This document shows positions 45,025-56,715 of a DNA stretch of 64,000 bases, in pieces. The number at the start of each line of letters is the position of its first letter. Position 1 is the stretch's first letter. Under the pieces are notes generated by a model. It was given only the letters and a program-made list of their open reading frames with translations, ran no database searches and was not told the DNA's origin. Source of the stretch: Codonopsis lanceolata (lineage: Eukaryota > Streptophyta > Magnoliopsida > Asterales > Campanulaceae); NCBI GenBank assembly GCA_013146195.2, contig CM028377.1:165829824-165893823 (forward strand), written 5' to 3'. A program made the translations under genes and the position numbers.

Positions 45025-46224
45025 GTAAGTTACTTCTATTCTTCTTTGTTTTAGTTCTCATTGACCCTAAGGAAACAAAGCTTATGGTGTATGAGGTCAA
45101 TGAGGACACATATTTGCTTCTTATGCCTTCATCTTGTGTTTTGAAAGTATGAGCTTGTTAGAAGCATGTATAGGATGATTTCATGCCTATCAAAGGTTGT
45201 AATACTCTTTCATATTTCCTATTTGAGGTTTTGAACATGTTAGATACATTCATGTTATGAGTTGTTTGAAGAGGTGCTATATGAGAATGCCCTAATTATA
45301 GCCTATATGATGTGTTGGTATGTTGTTATGAAATTTATCCTCAAAATTGGACTCTATGATGAATGTGAAATATGTTGCAATGCCTTGGTGAATTTACAAC
45401 CTAGTTGAACTTAGAAATGGCCTAGGTTGGGTTATGAAGCACATAGCTTCAATTTCTCCAAAATTGGGAATTTATAGTAAAGACTCAACGGAGTCGTCTC
45501 TAGGGAAGATTTGAACATGTTGAACATTAATTTCAATCCCTACGAAGTTTGGACACCGTTTGGTTGGGTTTACTCAAATATGAGCTTAGCTTAATTGTTT
45601 ACAACAAGTTGTTATGAATGATTGGTTTTGAGCAATTAATTGCTTTGATGTGTTTTTATAGAGAACAATAACCTACTTGGTCGGATGAGTTCGCTCTTGT
45701 CGAATTCAATCCATATTTGGTTTATGTCAAGTAAACATCTACTTGTGCATCACATTGAGTCCAGCTGGCATTATTTGGTTTGTTTATTACGTCGTGGTGG
45801 GACGATGCACGCCTTCACGAATTGTGAGATTCGTGCTCGCTATGGATCGCCGCACTTGGGACCTCACACACACCTCCATTGTTGGCCGCAATGGGGAAGT
45901 AGCCCCTTTGCCGTATCAATACGTGCGCCATTGGCTTGCTAATTAAATCGAGTAGGTTCTCGATACAAGTCGATGAATTCACAAAACATCGATGGCACGA
46001 ACCAGTAACAAAGTTTATTGCGGAGCTACTGAGCGGCCGTGACTATATCATATCCTACTTGTATGATTTATTTTACGCACTTACGTGAACAATGTGCTAA
46101 GTGCTATATGATGATCATGTACACCATAATTGTGATAAATGCCATGCTATAACATGAACATGCATTTTTGGTAACTTACTAAGTCTTTATGACTTACCCT
46201 ATTTGTTTGTTTTGTTTTCCTTAG
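45025..46224 (+). other. Predicted leader intron in LTR copy D
   Basis: Donor GTAG|GTAAGT at 45025 and acceptor 'gttttgttttccttag' ending at 46224. At 1.2 kb this is the shortest version, yet it keeps the hairpin block. Confidence 0.5.
45803..45894 (+). promoter_or_regulatory. Conserved covarying hairpin pair, copy D
   Basis: Hairpin 1 (45803-45849): CGAT/ATCG, CA/TG, CACGAAT/ATTCGTG with loop TGTGAG. Hairpin 2 (45876-45894): CCATTG/CAATGG with loop TTGGCCG. Confidence 0.65.
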
Positions 46225-47196
46225 ATCCGAGCCAAGGAGACGGTTCGCGCTAGATTCGCCATACCCGTGTTTGGTTGCTTGCGAGCTAGAAGGTTGTTCT
46301 TTTGGGTTTTGTGGCTAGTCTTCTATTTTGGCAAGGACGTTGGGAAGCAAGTCATTTAGACTTGTCTTGGGAAATATTTTGTTGTTGTAGAATAACTTAA
46401 CTACTTGATACTTATAATCTTTTGTATGCCGACTTATATGTCGAGCTTGTTTATATAGAAATGGTTCACTACAGTTACTTCCGCTTAACACTCTTTTATG
46501 ATATTATAGTTGTGTTGTCTCCGGCGTGTTGTGGCCGTTGAGGTTATATTATATGCATGTGTTAAATTTGTAGGAGTAGTTGTTGGGTTCCTATGTAACG
46601 TCGCCGATGACTTGTTTATTTTAAGTTATTTCCGGCCAAGTGTAGCCGAGTTGTTATTCGTATGCGATGTTGCGCCACATGAATTTTATAACCCTACTTG
46701 CGCATGCTTGTATTTGTGTTTCTTTGGGTAGTCCGACTTGGGGTTTCGTATTGAAATCCGGGTCGGGGTGCCACAGTATGTATATCTCTAAATATACATA
46801 TGAAATCTCCCATAAAATCATCATGCATAAGTGTGCATATCTATATATATACACATCAAGTCTTTCATATATATCTCATATACAAGTATGCATATATCTA
46901 TATATACATATCAAATCTCTCATGTATCATCAGCCAATTCAAACATGGTCAATAAGATCTCATGTTCAACTAACACTTTGTTATCACATAAGTGCCCATA
47001 GTAAGCCACATAAAGGATAGAGAAGATACCAAATCACTTCCGTCGTATTGCTCCTGCAATCACAATGTTAATCAAATCGTGCCGGTGATACCGTGTTCGG
47101 TATCAAAGTACCGAGCTCTCTTCTCGGTCCGAGCTCTACTCGGGAAAATAGCACTAGCCAATGCGCTCTTTTGGTTACGGCAAAGGGGCTACTTCC

Positions 47197-47292
47197 CCAT
47201 CAGCTAGCGTGGAGGTGTGTGTAAACCCGAATCCGAGTCCACGGCGATACATTGCAACCACGAATCCCATAATTCGTGAAAACAATGCATCG
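47197..47292 (-). promoter_or_regulatory. Conserved hairpin block, copy F
   Basis: Hairpin 1 at 47292-47245 (minus): CGAT/ATCG, CATTG/CAATG, CACGAAT/ATTCGTG with loop TATGGG. Hairpin 2 (47212-47197) keeps only CCA/TGG. Confidence 0.6.
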
Positions 47293-50200
47293 TCCACCAT
47301 CATCATGAAAACTCAAGTAATGCCAGCTGGACTTATATGCAATGCACAAGTAGATGTTTACTTGCTAATTCTCAAGTAGATATAATGACGTACTAAACTC
47401 ATACGATTATGCACATTGTTACATAAATCACAAAACCACAATAGAAACTCATTTGAGTCTCTAAAGCATAAGTGCCAAGTTTGTTCACTCTATTCAATTC
47501 AAGTTTCAAAAGCTATTAATCTAGTCAACTGGAATATAATTGTCATAGGATCTCACCACGATCCTCGTAAGGTTCAATTGTTCCTTAACTCGACTCCGTT
47601 GAGTCTTTACTACAATTCAACCAAATAGAGTTTGAACACTATATGTGTCCCAAAGACTCTTTTCTATGTTCTCATTTGAGGCATATCAAGGTTCTCATTC
47701 CATTTAGGAAATCTTAGTTCAAGTCCCAAGTCAATTATATAAGGGAAGCCCAAGTTGATTATTGTGAAATCAAGCTTAGTTCAATTTTGATTCATAATTC
47801 CACTTAATAGTAGAATCCAAGTTCACCACAATTCATTAACTGTAGAACATATCAGGCACGAAGGCAAATACATTCAATATGCTCATAAGTCATATCATAG
47901 AAACACATAGAAGAATCAATTCTTGACAAGGTAGGAAATCATGCATTTAGTCATAATATAAAATATACACAGTATTCCTTATTCACCTATGAAATTCAAC
48001 AGAGTCACAACTTAACCATCAGTCGTTTAAGTACTATCCAAGACTACTCCGTTAGTCTCGGATCATGAAGCCATTTACTAAACTCTTCCTAGAGTAGTAA
48101 CTCATTCAATAACACAAAAGTCGATGGTAGTCAAAGACTTAAGCAACACTAGAGCGGTAATAACCCATAAGGTCAAACCATATCGGTGAGTCTTAGATAA
48201 CAACATGGTCATCCTAGCGACTTATACAAGTAGACTCCATGTATAGAGTACTAAGAAAGCCCCAATCCAAATCTTCTCATAGAATAGTCCTCAAATTCAT
48301 TATTCAACAAGTAGGTGTTTTTACTCATTAAAGAATCAAGTAGGAATTAAACAAGGCGAATTCAACTGTCAAGTAGATACATCATTCTACAACATGCTCT
48401 CAGTATTGTGCATTTGCTTCACACAATCACATAAACCACATAAGAACTTGATTGAGTCTTATAATCACTCATATCAAACATGTGCCCTTCAATCCATCCC
48501 AAAGTCACGTAAGCTAATATATTAGTCTAACGCACTACAACGCCATAGGGATTGAATGGAGTCGGTATTGTTCAATAACTCCCAAATTTCAACTCCGGTG
48601 AGTTTTACTAAAATTCAACCAAATAGAGCATTGATACTATATGCATCACATTGCCCTTTCCTAAGTTCTCCTTTCATTTAGAACTCGATAACTAGGTCGC
48701 TCATGATCTTAAACTAGCCTTAAACACAATCCCTTCAAACCCTAGTTTCGTGATTTTGTTAAACCTTGAATTGAACATAATTCTTTCACAAGAGTTATTC
48801 CTAAGCTCATTATAAACAACATTCATGCTTTATAAAATGTCAAAATCACAACTTCATAGAGAATTCATAAAATCCTACACATGTTTCAAAGGTTGAATTG
48901 GAGGATTTGTCTTCACAAAAGATGTTCATAATCATCAATAGAGCAACTATAATGAAGGGGTCATGTCATTTTATTGAACATGAAAATTTCAGGGATTTCT
49001 CGCATACCTTAGTCCTAAGATTAATGGAGGAAAGGTTGATTAGAGCAAGGATTGTTGTAGAGAAGATCGAGGGCTGATTTGGCGGTCTTTGCTCGTCGAT
49101 CGGACCACCGATCTCCGGAAATGGTCCTTCAACCTGTTTCTTCCATGGACGAATTTGGAGCTTAGTCTCTGAATCTCTGGTTTGTTATGATCAGCAATGG
49201 CTGATTTTGGCTGGACTTTGTGTTTATATACTTCCCAAGAAGTCCCTAATCCAAGTGATGGTGTTAAGAGGCTTCTAATTGGCCAAGGAATGTGAGCCAT
49301 TGATAAGCAATGATCCAAGGGTTCACAAGGGTCTTAGACAAGTCAACAAAGGTGGCTTTGAGTCACAATGGACGTCCAAGGGCCATGGGTTCAAGAGTCA
49401 ATAGCCAAAACACTCAAAAAATTACCAAAGGCCGAAAACTGCCCAATTTCCAGATTGTTGTTACTAGACAGTCGATCTTGTAAAATCGACCATAAATATC
49501 TCACACCTCCAAATGAGGTGATTATTGATTTTTGTGAAACTAGACTCTTTAAAATATAGTTTAGCCTTTTAAATTACTCAATTTGGACTTATATTCATCA
49601 AAATATGGCTACTACAAGTTCAAGTACAGAAGCTGATTTCCTGAAAACAGAATTCTGGCACAGCCGTAAGTCAAGACCTAAATGAGGTACTTATACACTT
49701 TTGAAAAATACCATATTTTAGAGGGAGTATCCTAACATATGTAGGTAATACATACTAAAGTTTTAGAAAATTTTCTTTAGTAGATTGGTACCAGAATATT
49801 CCCGAAGTTCGCCCAAAAACAGGACTGAATCTGTGAAGTGATATGTTGGTCATCTTATTTCCAAATGCAACAAATCTATGAACATTGATTGTGCAAGCAT
49901 GAGAAATACTAGTACACTTGGTTTAGAACTTAAATGAACTTCTCGCAAGTTTAAAGCACAAACAATACAAGCAACGAAGGCAATCCCGAGAAACCCTAAG
50001 GCTCAAACGAAGCAACAATGCTTCTAAACTCTCAACCAAGTATACAACAACTAAGATGAACATTGTAAATCTTATATGCAAGGTACTAAGACTCCAATGA
50101 GACTTATTTAGGTGCTATCATGTTAAGATAAACACTCGACGCATTAACAACAAAGCATGCAACACGAGAAAGTCAAATACACGAAGGTTCTGGTCTTACA

Positions 50201-50300
50201 NNNNNNNNNNNNNNNNNNNNNNNNNNNNNNNNNNNNNNNNNNNNNNNNNNNNNNNNNNNNNNNNNNNNNNNNNNNNNNNNNNNNNNNNNNNNNNNNNNNN
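50201..50300. other. Assembly gap (100 N)
   Basis: 100 N placed at the terminal base of LTR copy F. The 3' LTR expected for the Athila element is not visible and may lie in this gap. Confidence 0.99.
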
Positions 50301-50730
50301 CAAGTGAGAGAAAACCTTGTCTTAAATGGGGGACTTGCGGTCGCAGGTACGCACACACCTGCGACGCGGGTGGCGTCAGCCGTTTGATATTCCGGTGATT
50401 CCCCATGTTACGACGATGCGATGCCGCATTCTTGAGACGCTGCGGTCATGAGGTCTCTCGCACAAATCATGAGTGTCGAAGCTTGTCAACTTTTTCTTTT
50501 TTAATTCTTTTCAACAGTTTTTTGCAGTTTAGCCCTTAGTTAACTTCCGTTATGTTTCTTAACTTTCTCGTATTGCAAAAACTTAACAAAAACTCTAAAC
50601 TAAAATTATTAGTAACATATAAATACAACACTAAGATGTTTTTCTCCCCCAAACTTGAATTTTGGCATATTTAATTTAAAAATTAAATGTCCGAAAAATA
50701 CATTTAACGGAGAAAAGCATATTTAACTAA
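50301..50730 (-). mobile_element. Athila 3' untranslated region
   Basis: Downstream of the integrase stop on the minus strand. 'CAAGTTTGGGGGAGAAAAA' at about 50660-50642 is a polypurine-tract candidate of the Athila kind. Near the gap are GC-rich palindromic words (acttgcggtcgcaggt at 50333-50348). No LTR start is recognisable. Confidence 0.5.
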
Positions 50731-53459
50731 CTACAAAAGCAAATAACATTCAAAATAGTGGGTTGCCTCCCACTTAGCGCCTTTGTTTAACGTCTTTGGC
50801 TCGACCAAACTGCAAGCCTTATCCCGGGGTGGTTCATTGTCAGCCAAACGAATTAACTCAATTGTTCGTTCAACCGACATCGCCTCTAGATATGGCTTGA
50901 GTCCATTAACTTTGAAAATTTCATTATTTTTAGGATTTTGAATATCAAAGCTCCATGAGGATAGATTCTGCATTATAAAGGGACCGCACCATTTAGATTT
51001 TAACTTTCCTGGGAATAGCCTAAGTCTAGAATTAAAAAGTAACACTTTCATCCCTGGATGAAACATTTTGTTGGCTAACCCCATGTCATGATATTTCTTG
51101 GTCTTTTCTTTATATGTTTTTGCATTCTCATACGAATTCAACCTATGTTCTTCTAGTTCATTTAACTGAAATAATCTTTCTTCTCCAGCCAAAGTTAAAT
51201 CTAAGTTTAATTCTTTAACAGCCCAATAGGCTTTATGCTCAATTTCAACTGGTAAATGACAGGCCTTGCCATATACCATTCTATATGGACTCATTCCTAT
51301 GGGGGTTTTAAAAGCAGTTTGGTATGCCCATAAAGCATCCTTAAGTTTAGATTCTCAATCTTTTCGATTAGGCCTAACAGTCTTTTCTAATACTGCTTTT
51401 ATTTGCCTATTGCTAACTTCTACTTGGCCAGATGTTTGAGGATGATATGGTGTAGCTAACTTGTGAGTTACACCATGTTTCCTAAGGACATTATTCAACA
51501 ACTTATTAGTAAAATGAGTTCCTTGGTCACTTATTATGGCCTTAGGTACTCCATATCTAGCAAACAAATCTTCTACGAATTTAACCACTGTTTTACCATC
51601 ATTTGTCTTGGTTGCTACTGCTTCAATCCATTTAGATACGTAATCAACCGCTACCAAAATATACTCACAATTATTTGACACTGGAAAAGGACCCATGAAA
51701 TCAATACCCCAAACATCAAATATTTCAACAACCAAATTAATATGCAAGGGCATTTCATTTCTCTTTCCTATTCCACCTGTTCTTTGACACTTATCAAATG
51801 TTCTATAAAACAATTCACAATCTCTAAAAATAGTAGGCCAATATAAACCTGATTGCAAAAATTTTCTAGCAGTTTTGTTTCCACTAAAATGACCTCCACA
51901 AGAGTATCCATGGTAGAATTCCATAATACCTTGTTGGTCTTTTTCTGGAATACATCTCCTTATTAAAGAATCTGAACAGATTTTGTATAAATGAGGTGCT
52001 TCCCAAAAATAATTTTTCGTTTCCGCCAAAAATTTATTCTTTTCATAATGATCAAAATCCGGATTAATGATATCAGACACATAATAATTGACAAAATCAG
52101 CATACCAGGGGTCTGAATCTTTAATTGCTAAAAGTTGCTCATCAGGAAAATCATCATTTATAGGAACAAGATCATCAAGAAATTGACGTTCAAGCAAGGG
52201 TGAAAATTCCAATCTGGGCAAATGGTTAACTACGACATTCTCGGTTCCCTTTTTATCTTTGATTGTAATGTCAAATTCTTGTAACAATAACATCCATCTA
52301 ATTAATCTTGGTTTAGCATCTTTCTTACTTAATAGATATTTTAATGCAGAATGATCAGAAAATATTATCACCTTTGATCCTAACAGATATGATCTAATTT
52401 TTTCTAAAGCATATACTACTGCTAAAAACTCTTTTTCTGTAGTTGTATAATTCAATTGTGCATCATTTAGAGTTCTACTAGCATAGTGGATCACATGAGG
52501 CTTTCTATCTACCCTTTGTCCTAACACGGCTCCAATCGCGAAATCTGATGCATCACACATGATTTCAAAAGGAAGTGACCAATCAAAGCTGGATAAAATA
52601 GGGGCAGAAGTTAATTTTTCTTTCAATAAATTAAAAACTTCTAAACATTCTTTATCAAAAATAAATTATGTGTCTTTTCCTAACAAATTACATAGAGGTT
52701 TGCAGATTTTGGAAAAATCTTTTATAAATCTTCGATAAAAACCAGCATGCCCTAGAAAACTTCTAACACCTTTAACTGAAGTGGGAAGGGGTAGTTGTGA
52801 AATAACTTCGATTTTAGCTTTATCAACTTCAATGCTTTTATTTGAAACAACATGCCCTAGGACAATTCCATGTTTGACCATGAAGTGACTTTTCTCCCAA
52901 CTTAAAGTTAAATTTGTTTGCATCTTTTCGAGATGATGTAAGATTTTCTAAGATGATCAAAAGAATTTCCAAAATCGAAAAAATCATCCATGAAAACTTC
53001 AACGCATCTTTCAACTAAATCTGAAAATATAAAAATCATGCATCTTTGAAAAGTAGCTGGTGCATTACATAATCCAAATGGCATTCTCCTAAAAGCAAAA
53101 GTACCAAAGGGACATGTAAAAGTTGTTTTCTCTTGGTCTTCGGGTGCAACAGGGAACTGATTGTAACCAGAGAAACCATCAAGAAAGCAATAATATTCAT
53201 GACCAGCTAGTCTTTCAAGGATTTGATCAATAAATGGCAAAGGAAAGTGGTCTTTCCTGGTTGCCGCATTAAGTTTTCGCAAATCAGTGCACATTCTATA
53301 ACCAGTTATTGTTCTTGTAGGGACTAATTCTTCCTTCTCATTTTTAACAACCGTAATTCCTGACTTTTTAGGAACTACTTGAACAGGACTAACCCATTTA
53401 CTATCTGATATAGGGTAAATTATACCCGCATCTAAGAGCTTAAGAACTTCTTTTCTCAC
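50731..53459 (-). pseudogene. Athila pol: reverse transcriptase, RNase H, integrase (broken)
   Basis: Minus strand. Reverse transcriptase (53459-52908): 'KLLDAGIIYPISDSKWVSPVQ', 'RKLNAATRKDHFPLPFIDQ', 'FPVAPEDQEKTTFTCPFGTF', 'MPFGLCNAPATFQ' and catalytic 'FMDDF' in place of YxDD, as in Athila. A frameshift near 52915, then 'WEKSHFMVKHGIVLGH' and 'FLGHAGFYRRFIKDF'. An in-frame TAA at 52666-52668. RNase H: 'CDASDFAIGAVLG', 'TEKEFLAVVYAL', 'IIFSDHSALKYLL'; the last catalytic Asp is Asn in 'VNHLPRLE'. Integrase: 'HGYSCGGHFSGNKTARKF' with one zinc Cys lost ('TFDKCQR'), Asp 'WGIDFMGPFP', Asp 'IISDQGTHFTN', Glu 'GQVEVSNRQ'. A TGA at 51352-51354 stands where the family has Trp, and the C-terminal part runs to 50731. 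The catalytic triad is kept but the frame is not. Confidence 0.93.
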
Positions 53460-55192
53460 GCTTCTTCCATGTGTGGGTTAAGTCTTCTTTGCCTTTCTCT
53501 TGAAGGTTTACTACCTTCTTCTAGATGTATTTTATGCATGCACATAGATGGACTAATACCTTTTAAATCAGCTAGGGACCATCCTAAAGCTTCTATATGT
53601 GTCCATAAAACTTTTAATAAACTAGCTTTTTGCTCTTCCGTTAAGTCGGCTGCTATAATAACAGGCAAAGTGTTACCTTCCCCTAAAAATGCATATTTTA
53701 AATGGGGTGGTAATGGCTTTAATTCTTCAACTTTAGGAGAATTAATAGATGGCATAAATTCAGAATTCTCTGCTTTAATTGTTTCTTTTATTTTAGCCTT
53801 CTCATTCTCTACTTTATCATCTTCTTTATTTTCTACTTCAACGTTCTCTATCTCAATTTCTTCAAAGAGAGATTTCAAAATCTCTACTTCATCTTCCTTG
53901 ATTTCATTACTTTCTTCTTCTACTTTTTCAGATTTATCATAATTATTTTCTGATTCTTTATTTATTTCTTCTTTATCTTTCTTTTTACTAGCTTCTAACT
54001 TTTCTCTCTCTTGTCTTTCTTCCTCTTTTATTTCTCTTTCAATCTCATCAATGTCAATTTTTATGGGAGGGATAGGACTATCATCATAAACTATAAATCT
54101 ATCTCTCTCATAATCTTCATCTTTATTGTTTTCTTCAAAAGCTTCAGTTGATAACTTTTCAATCTCATCTATTGAAAAACATGCATTTATGTCAGTAGGT
54201 CTATTCATAGCATCAAAAACGGAGATTTCAACAGTTTCACCTAGGACTGACATTGTGAGTTTATCATTCTTCACATTAATCATTGTATTGGCAGTAGCCA
54301 TAAATGGTCTGCCTAACAATATTGGAACTTCATTATTTGTGCAAATCTTCCTTTACATCTCTAGAACCACAAAGTCAACTGGAATGATTAGTTTATCAAC
54401 CTGAACTAGGATGTCTTCCACTATACCCAAAGGATATTTAACTAAACGATCAGCTAATTGTAATTGCATAGTAGTGGGTTTTAGTTCTCCTAACCCTAAC
54501 TGTTTATAGACCGCGAAAGGCGTCAAATTAATACTTGCTCCTAAATCTAGCATTGCTTTCATCTTTTTAGAGCTTCCCAAGGAAACTTGGATATTAAAAC
54601 TACCAAGATCTTTTAACTTAGGGGGTAGTTCGGGTTGTAAAACAGAACTTACGTTTTCCGAAACAATTATCTTTTCATTGTTTTCAAACTTGTGTTTCTT
54701 AGAGTGAAGATCTTTGAAAAACTTTGCATAAGCTGGAATATTTTTAATAACATTAAGCAAAGGGAGATTAACATTCACTTTGGATAATATATTATAAATT
54801 TTCGTAAATTGTTTGTCCATTCGGTTTTTCATAAGCCTTCTTGGAAACGGAATTGGAGGAACATAAGGTGGTGGAGCCACATAAGGTTCCTCTTCTTCTT
54901 GATCCAACTCTTTTTCAACGTCTATTGGATTTTCTTTATTTTGAACCTCTTTTTCTTGTTTCTTATTTGGGACTTCTACTTCTACTTCTTGATTACTTGA
55001 TTCATTATTCTCTTTATTACTATCACTATCCTTTTCGATTTCCTTTTCAATTTCCTTTTCAGAATTTTCTACTGTAACAGGCACAATAGAAGAATGAACA
55101 GGGTCACTTACCTCTTCACCTATTACCTTACCGCTTCGCAAGACGGTGATTGACTTGGCTTGCTCGGTTTGACTAGGGAACTTCCCTTCTTC
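53460..55192 (-). pseudogene. Athila protease region and acidic linker
   Basis: Same frame as gag after the TGA. 'SITVLRSGKVIGEEVSDP' opens it, then an acidic Glu/Asn-rich linker, then 'PFPRRLMKNRMDKQFTKIYN' and 'PPKLKDLGSFNIQVSLG', typical of the region before the Athila protease. The active site is 'MLDLGASINL' (DLGAS), followed by 'QLADRLVKYPLGIVEDILVQV'. An in-frame TAA (54353-54355) precedes 'VPILLGRPFMATANT' and a second Lys/Glu-rich linker that leads to reverse transcriptase. A one-base frameshift at about 53458 ends the frame. The protease would cut the Gag-Pol polyprotein. Confidence 0.9.
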
Positions 55193-56530
55193 TCATTTAT
55201 CTACTTCAGAATTTGCAATGTGCTTCTTTAGATTTTCAATCTCTTCAAGCATGTATTTCATCAATGCTGCTAGACCTTTACTTGCTCCATCTTGTTTTGG
55301 AACTTCTTCAATTCTCAATTGGTTTTGATTTGGAAATTGTGGAGGTTGAGGTGGTTGAGGTTGGAATTGTTGAGGTTGTAAAGGCTTAATTCCTCCCCAA
55401 GAAAAGTTAGGATGATTCCTCCAACCAGGATTATATGTGTTTGAATAGGGATCATTCCTTAGCCTTTGAGGGTACATATTCATAGCATTAGCCTGTTCAG
55501 AATACATAGCACTTGATGGACAAAAATTAGTAGCATGAGAATATAATCCACATAAAGTACATGCTTCTTGATTTTGCCAGTTTTCAAATTGAGCTTGTGT
55601 ATCTGTTTTATCTTGTAATTGATATAGGCTTCTATTTTTACCTCTAGCACTTTTCTGTTGGGAATTAATACTTAACATCTCAAATAATTCTTCTAGTGCT
55701 TCTGGTGTCATTCTATTAATAGAACCACCAGCTGCACTATCAACCATAGTTTGTAAGCCTGGCAAAAGACCATGATAAAATTGAAGCACTAACACATGTT
55801 GAGCCAAATTATGATGAGGACACATAATGAGCAGATTTTTGAATCTATCCCATGACTCATGGAATGTTTCACCTGGTTCATTTTGGAATGACATGATTTG
55901 TTTTCTATATTCAGTAAGAGATGCATGCTTGTAAAATTTACTCATAAACAAATCATATAATTGAGCCCAAGTATAAACACTTTTAGGTGTTAAGTTCATA
56001 AACCATCGCTTTGCCAACTCTTTTAGTGCACTGGGAAAATATTTCATTTTAATTTGATTTTCAGTCAACCCTCCTAAAGGAAAAGTACTCATCATGTATT
56101 CATATTCTCTTAAGAAACTGACAGGATCTTCGTGAGGCATTCCATGAAAAGATGGTATTGCATTAAAATAATGACCTTTAAGTTCGAAATTCCTTACAGT
56201 ATCTGGCAAGACTAAACATGATGTCACAACATTTAATGAAGGTCTACTAAAGTCATTAATAGTTCTTTGATTTACCACTACTTCCATATTTCTTCTTGCA
56301 GGTTCTTCTTCTCTTTGATTCCTGTTGACTGGGTTAACTGGATTTTTAGGATTTCGATTATTATTATTTTCTTCCATTGGAGGATCAACCAGAGGATCCT
56401 CTTGATTCAATTGTTCTTGATTATCAAACTCGGGAGCTAGATTTTCAAGGACTTCTTGATTTCTTCTAATATTATTTATCTCTTGATTTAATTCTACCAA
56501 TTTAGGATTCAAAGATCGACGACCGTGCAT
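55193..56530 (-). pseudogene. Athila gag, 445 codons open, stop before protease
   Basis: The longest intact frame in the window: ATG 56530 to TGA 55193-55195. After an Asn/Glu-rich start come 'FELKGHYFNAIPSFHGMPHEDP', 'FLREYEYMMSTFP', 'MKYFPSALKELAKRWFMNL', 'WAQLYDLFMSKFYKH', 'FQNEPGETFHESWDRFKNLL' and 'CPHHNLAQHVLVLQFYHGL', the Athila-lineage gag pattern, then a zinc knuckle 'CTLCGLYSHATNFC' (CX2CX4HX4C) and a Gln/Pro-rich tail. The PBS lies 160 bp upstream. The frame continues into protease beyond the TGA, so a single polyprotein ORF may have been interrupted by this stop. Gag could still be made if the locus were transcribed; pol could not. Confidence 0.92.
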
Positions 56531-56691
56531 AAAAATAATTTAAAGCAATTTAAAAAAACAACTAACTATGAAAAATAAAATAAAATATTTTTGTATTTTC
56601 ATTTATTTTTTTTTTAAACTGAAAATTAAACTAAAAACTAAATTAAATTAAAAACTACGCTAGCAACGAACTAACTACGTGAACTAGCTTG

Positions 56692-56709
56692 TCCCCGGCA
56701 ACGGCGCCA
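56692..56709 (-). other. Primer-binding site (tRNA-Asp type)
   Basis: Minus strand TGGCGCCGTTGCCGGGGA, six bases after the LTR end (..CATCGATCA). This is the well-known PBS of Athila and related non-chromovirus gypsy elements. Confidence 0.92.
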
Positions 56710-56715
56710 AAAACT

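Larger units (their letters stand above)
44053..46775 (+). mobile_element. Solo LTR, copy D, nested in copy F
   Basis: TGTAACACCCCGG..GGGTCGGGGTGCCACA, 2723 bp, flanked by a perfect 5-bp duplication GTATG (44048-44052 and 46776-46780). No internal domain, so it is a solo LTR left by LTR-LTR recombination. It has the shared plan: U3 hairpin cassette (44476-44532), donor AG|GTAAGT at 45025, hairpin block 45803-45894, acceptor 'ttttgttttccttag' ending 46224. Confidence 0.92.
43689..49007 (-). other. Predicted leader intron in LTR copy F (interrupted)
   Basis: Donor-like AAG|GTATGC at 49007, acceptor-like 'cttgtttttagttgcag' ending at 43689. About 2.6 kb without the nested LTR. Confidence 0.4.
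42950..50200 (-). mobile_element. Long gypsy LTR, copy F, with a nested solo LTR
   Basis: On the minus strand it begins TGTAAGACCAGAACC at 50200, directly against the gap, and ends ..GGGTCGGGTCGTCACA at 42950. Without the nested insertion (44053-46775 plus one 5-bp duplication) it is about 4.5 kb. It contains TATATAAA at 49230-49223, donor-like AAG|GTATGC at 49007, the hairpin block 47292-47197, acceptor-like '..agttgcag' ending at 43689, and an internal duplication: modules at about 47440-47700 and 48420-48680 share 'attcaaccaaatagag', 'gactcc..gagt' and 'tgttctc.ttt'. No PBS or coding part follows at 42949; the element's body is missing. Confidence 0.82.

Noticed and set aside
47569..48680. 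Spaced repeats in LTR copy F that at first suggested an array
   Set aside because: Only two diverged modules of ~250 bp; no regular short repeat-spacer pattern, and the host is a plant, so not a CRISPR array.
53469..55077. Plus-strand Ser/Phe/Leu-rich frames over the Athila protease region
   Set aside because: Reverse reading of the acidic Glu/Lys linkers of Athila; no independent support.
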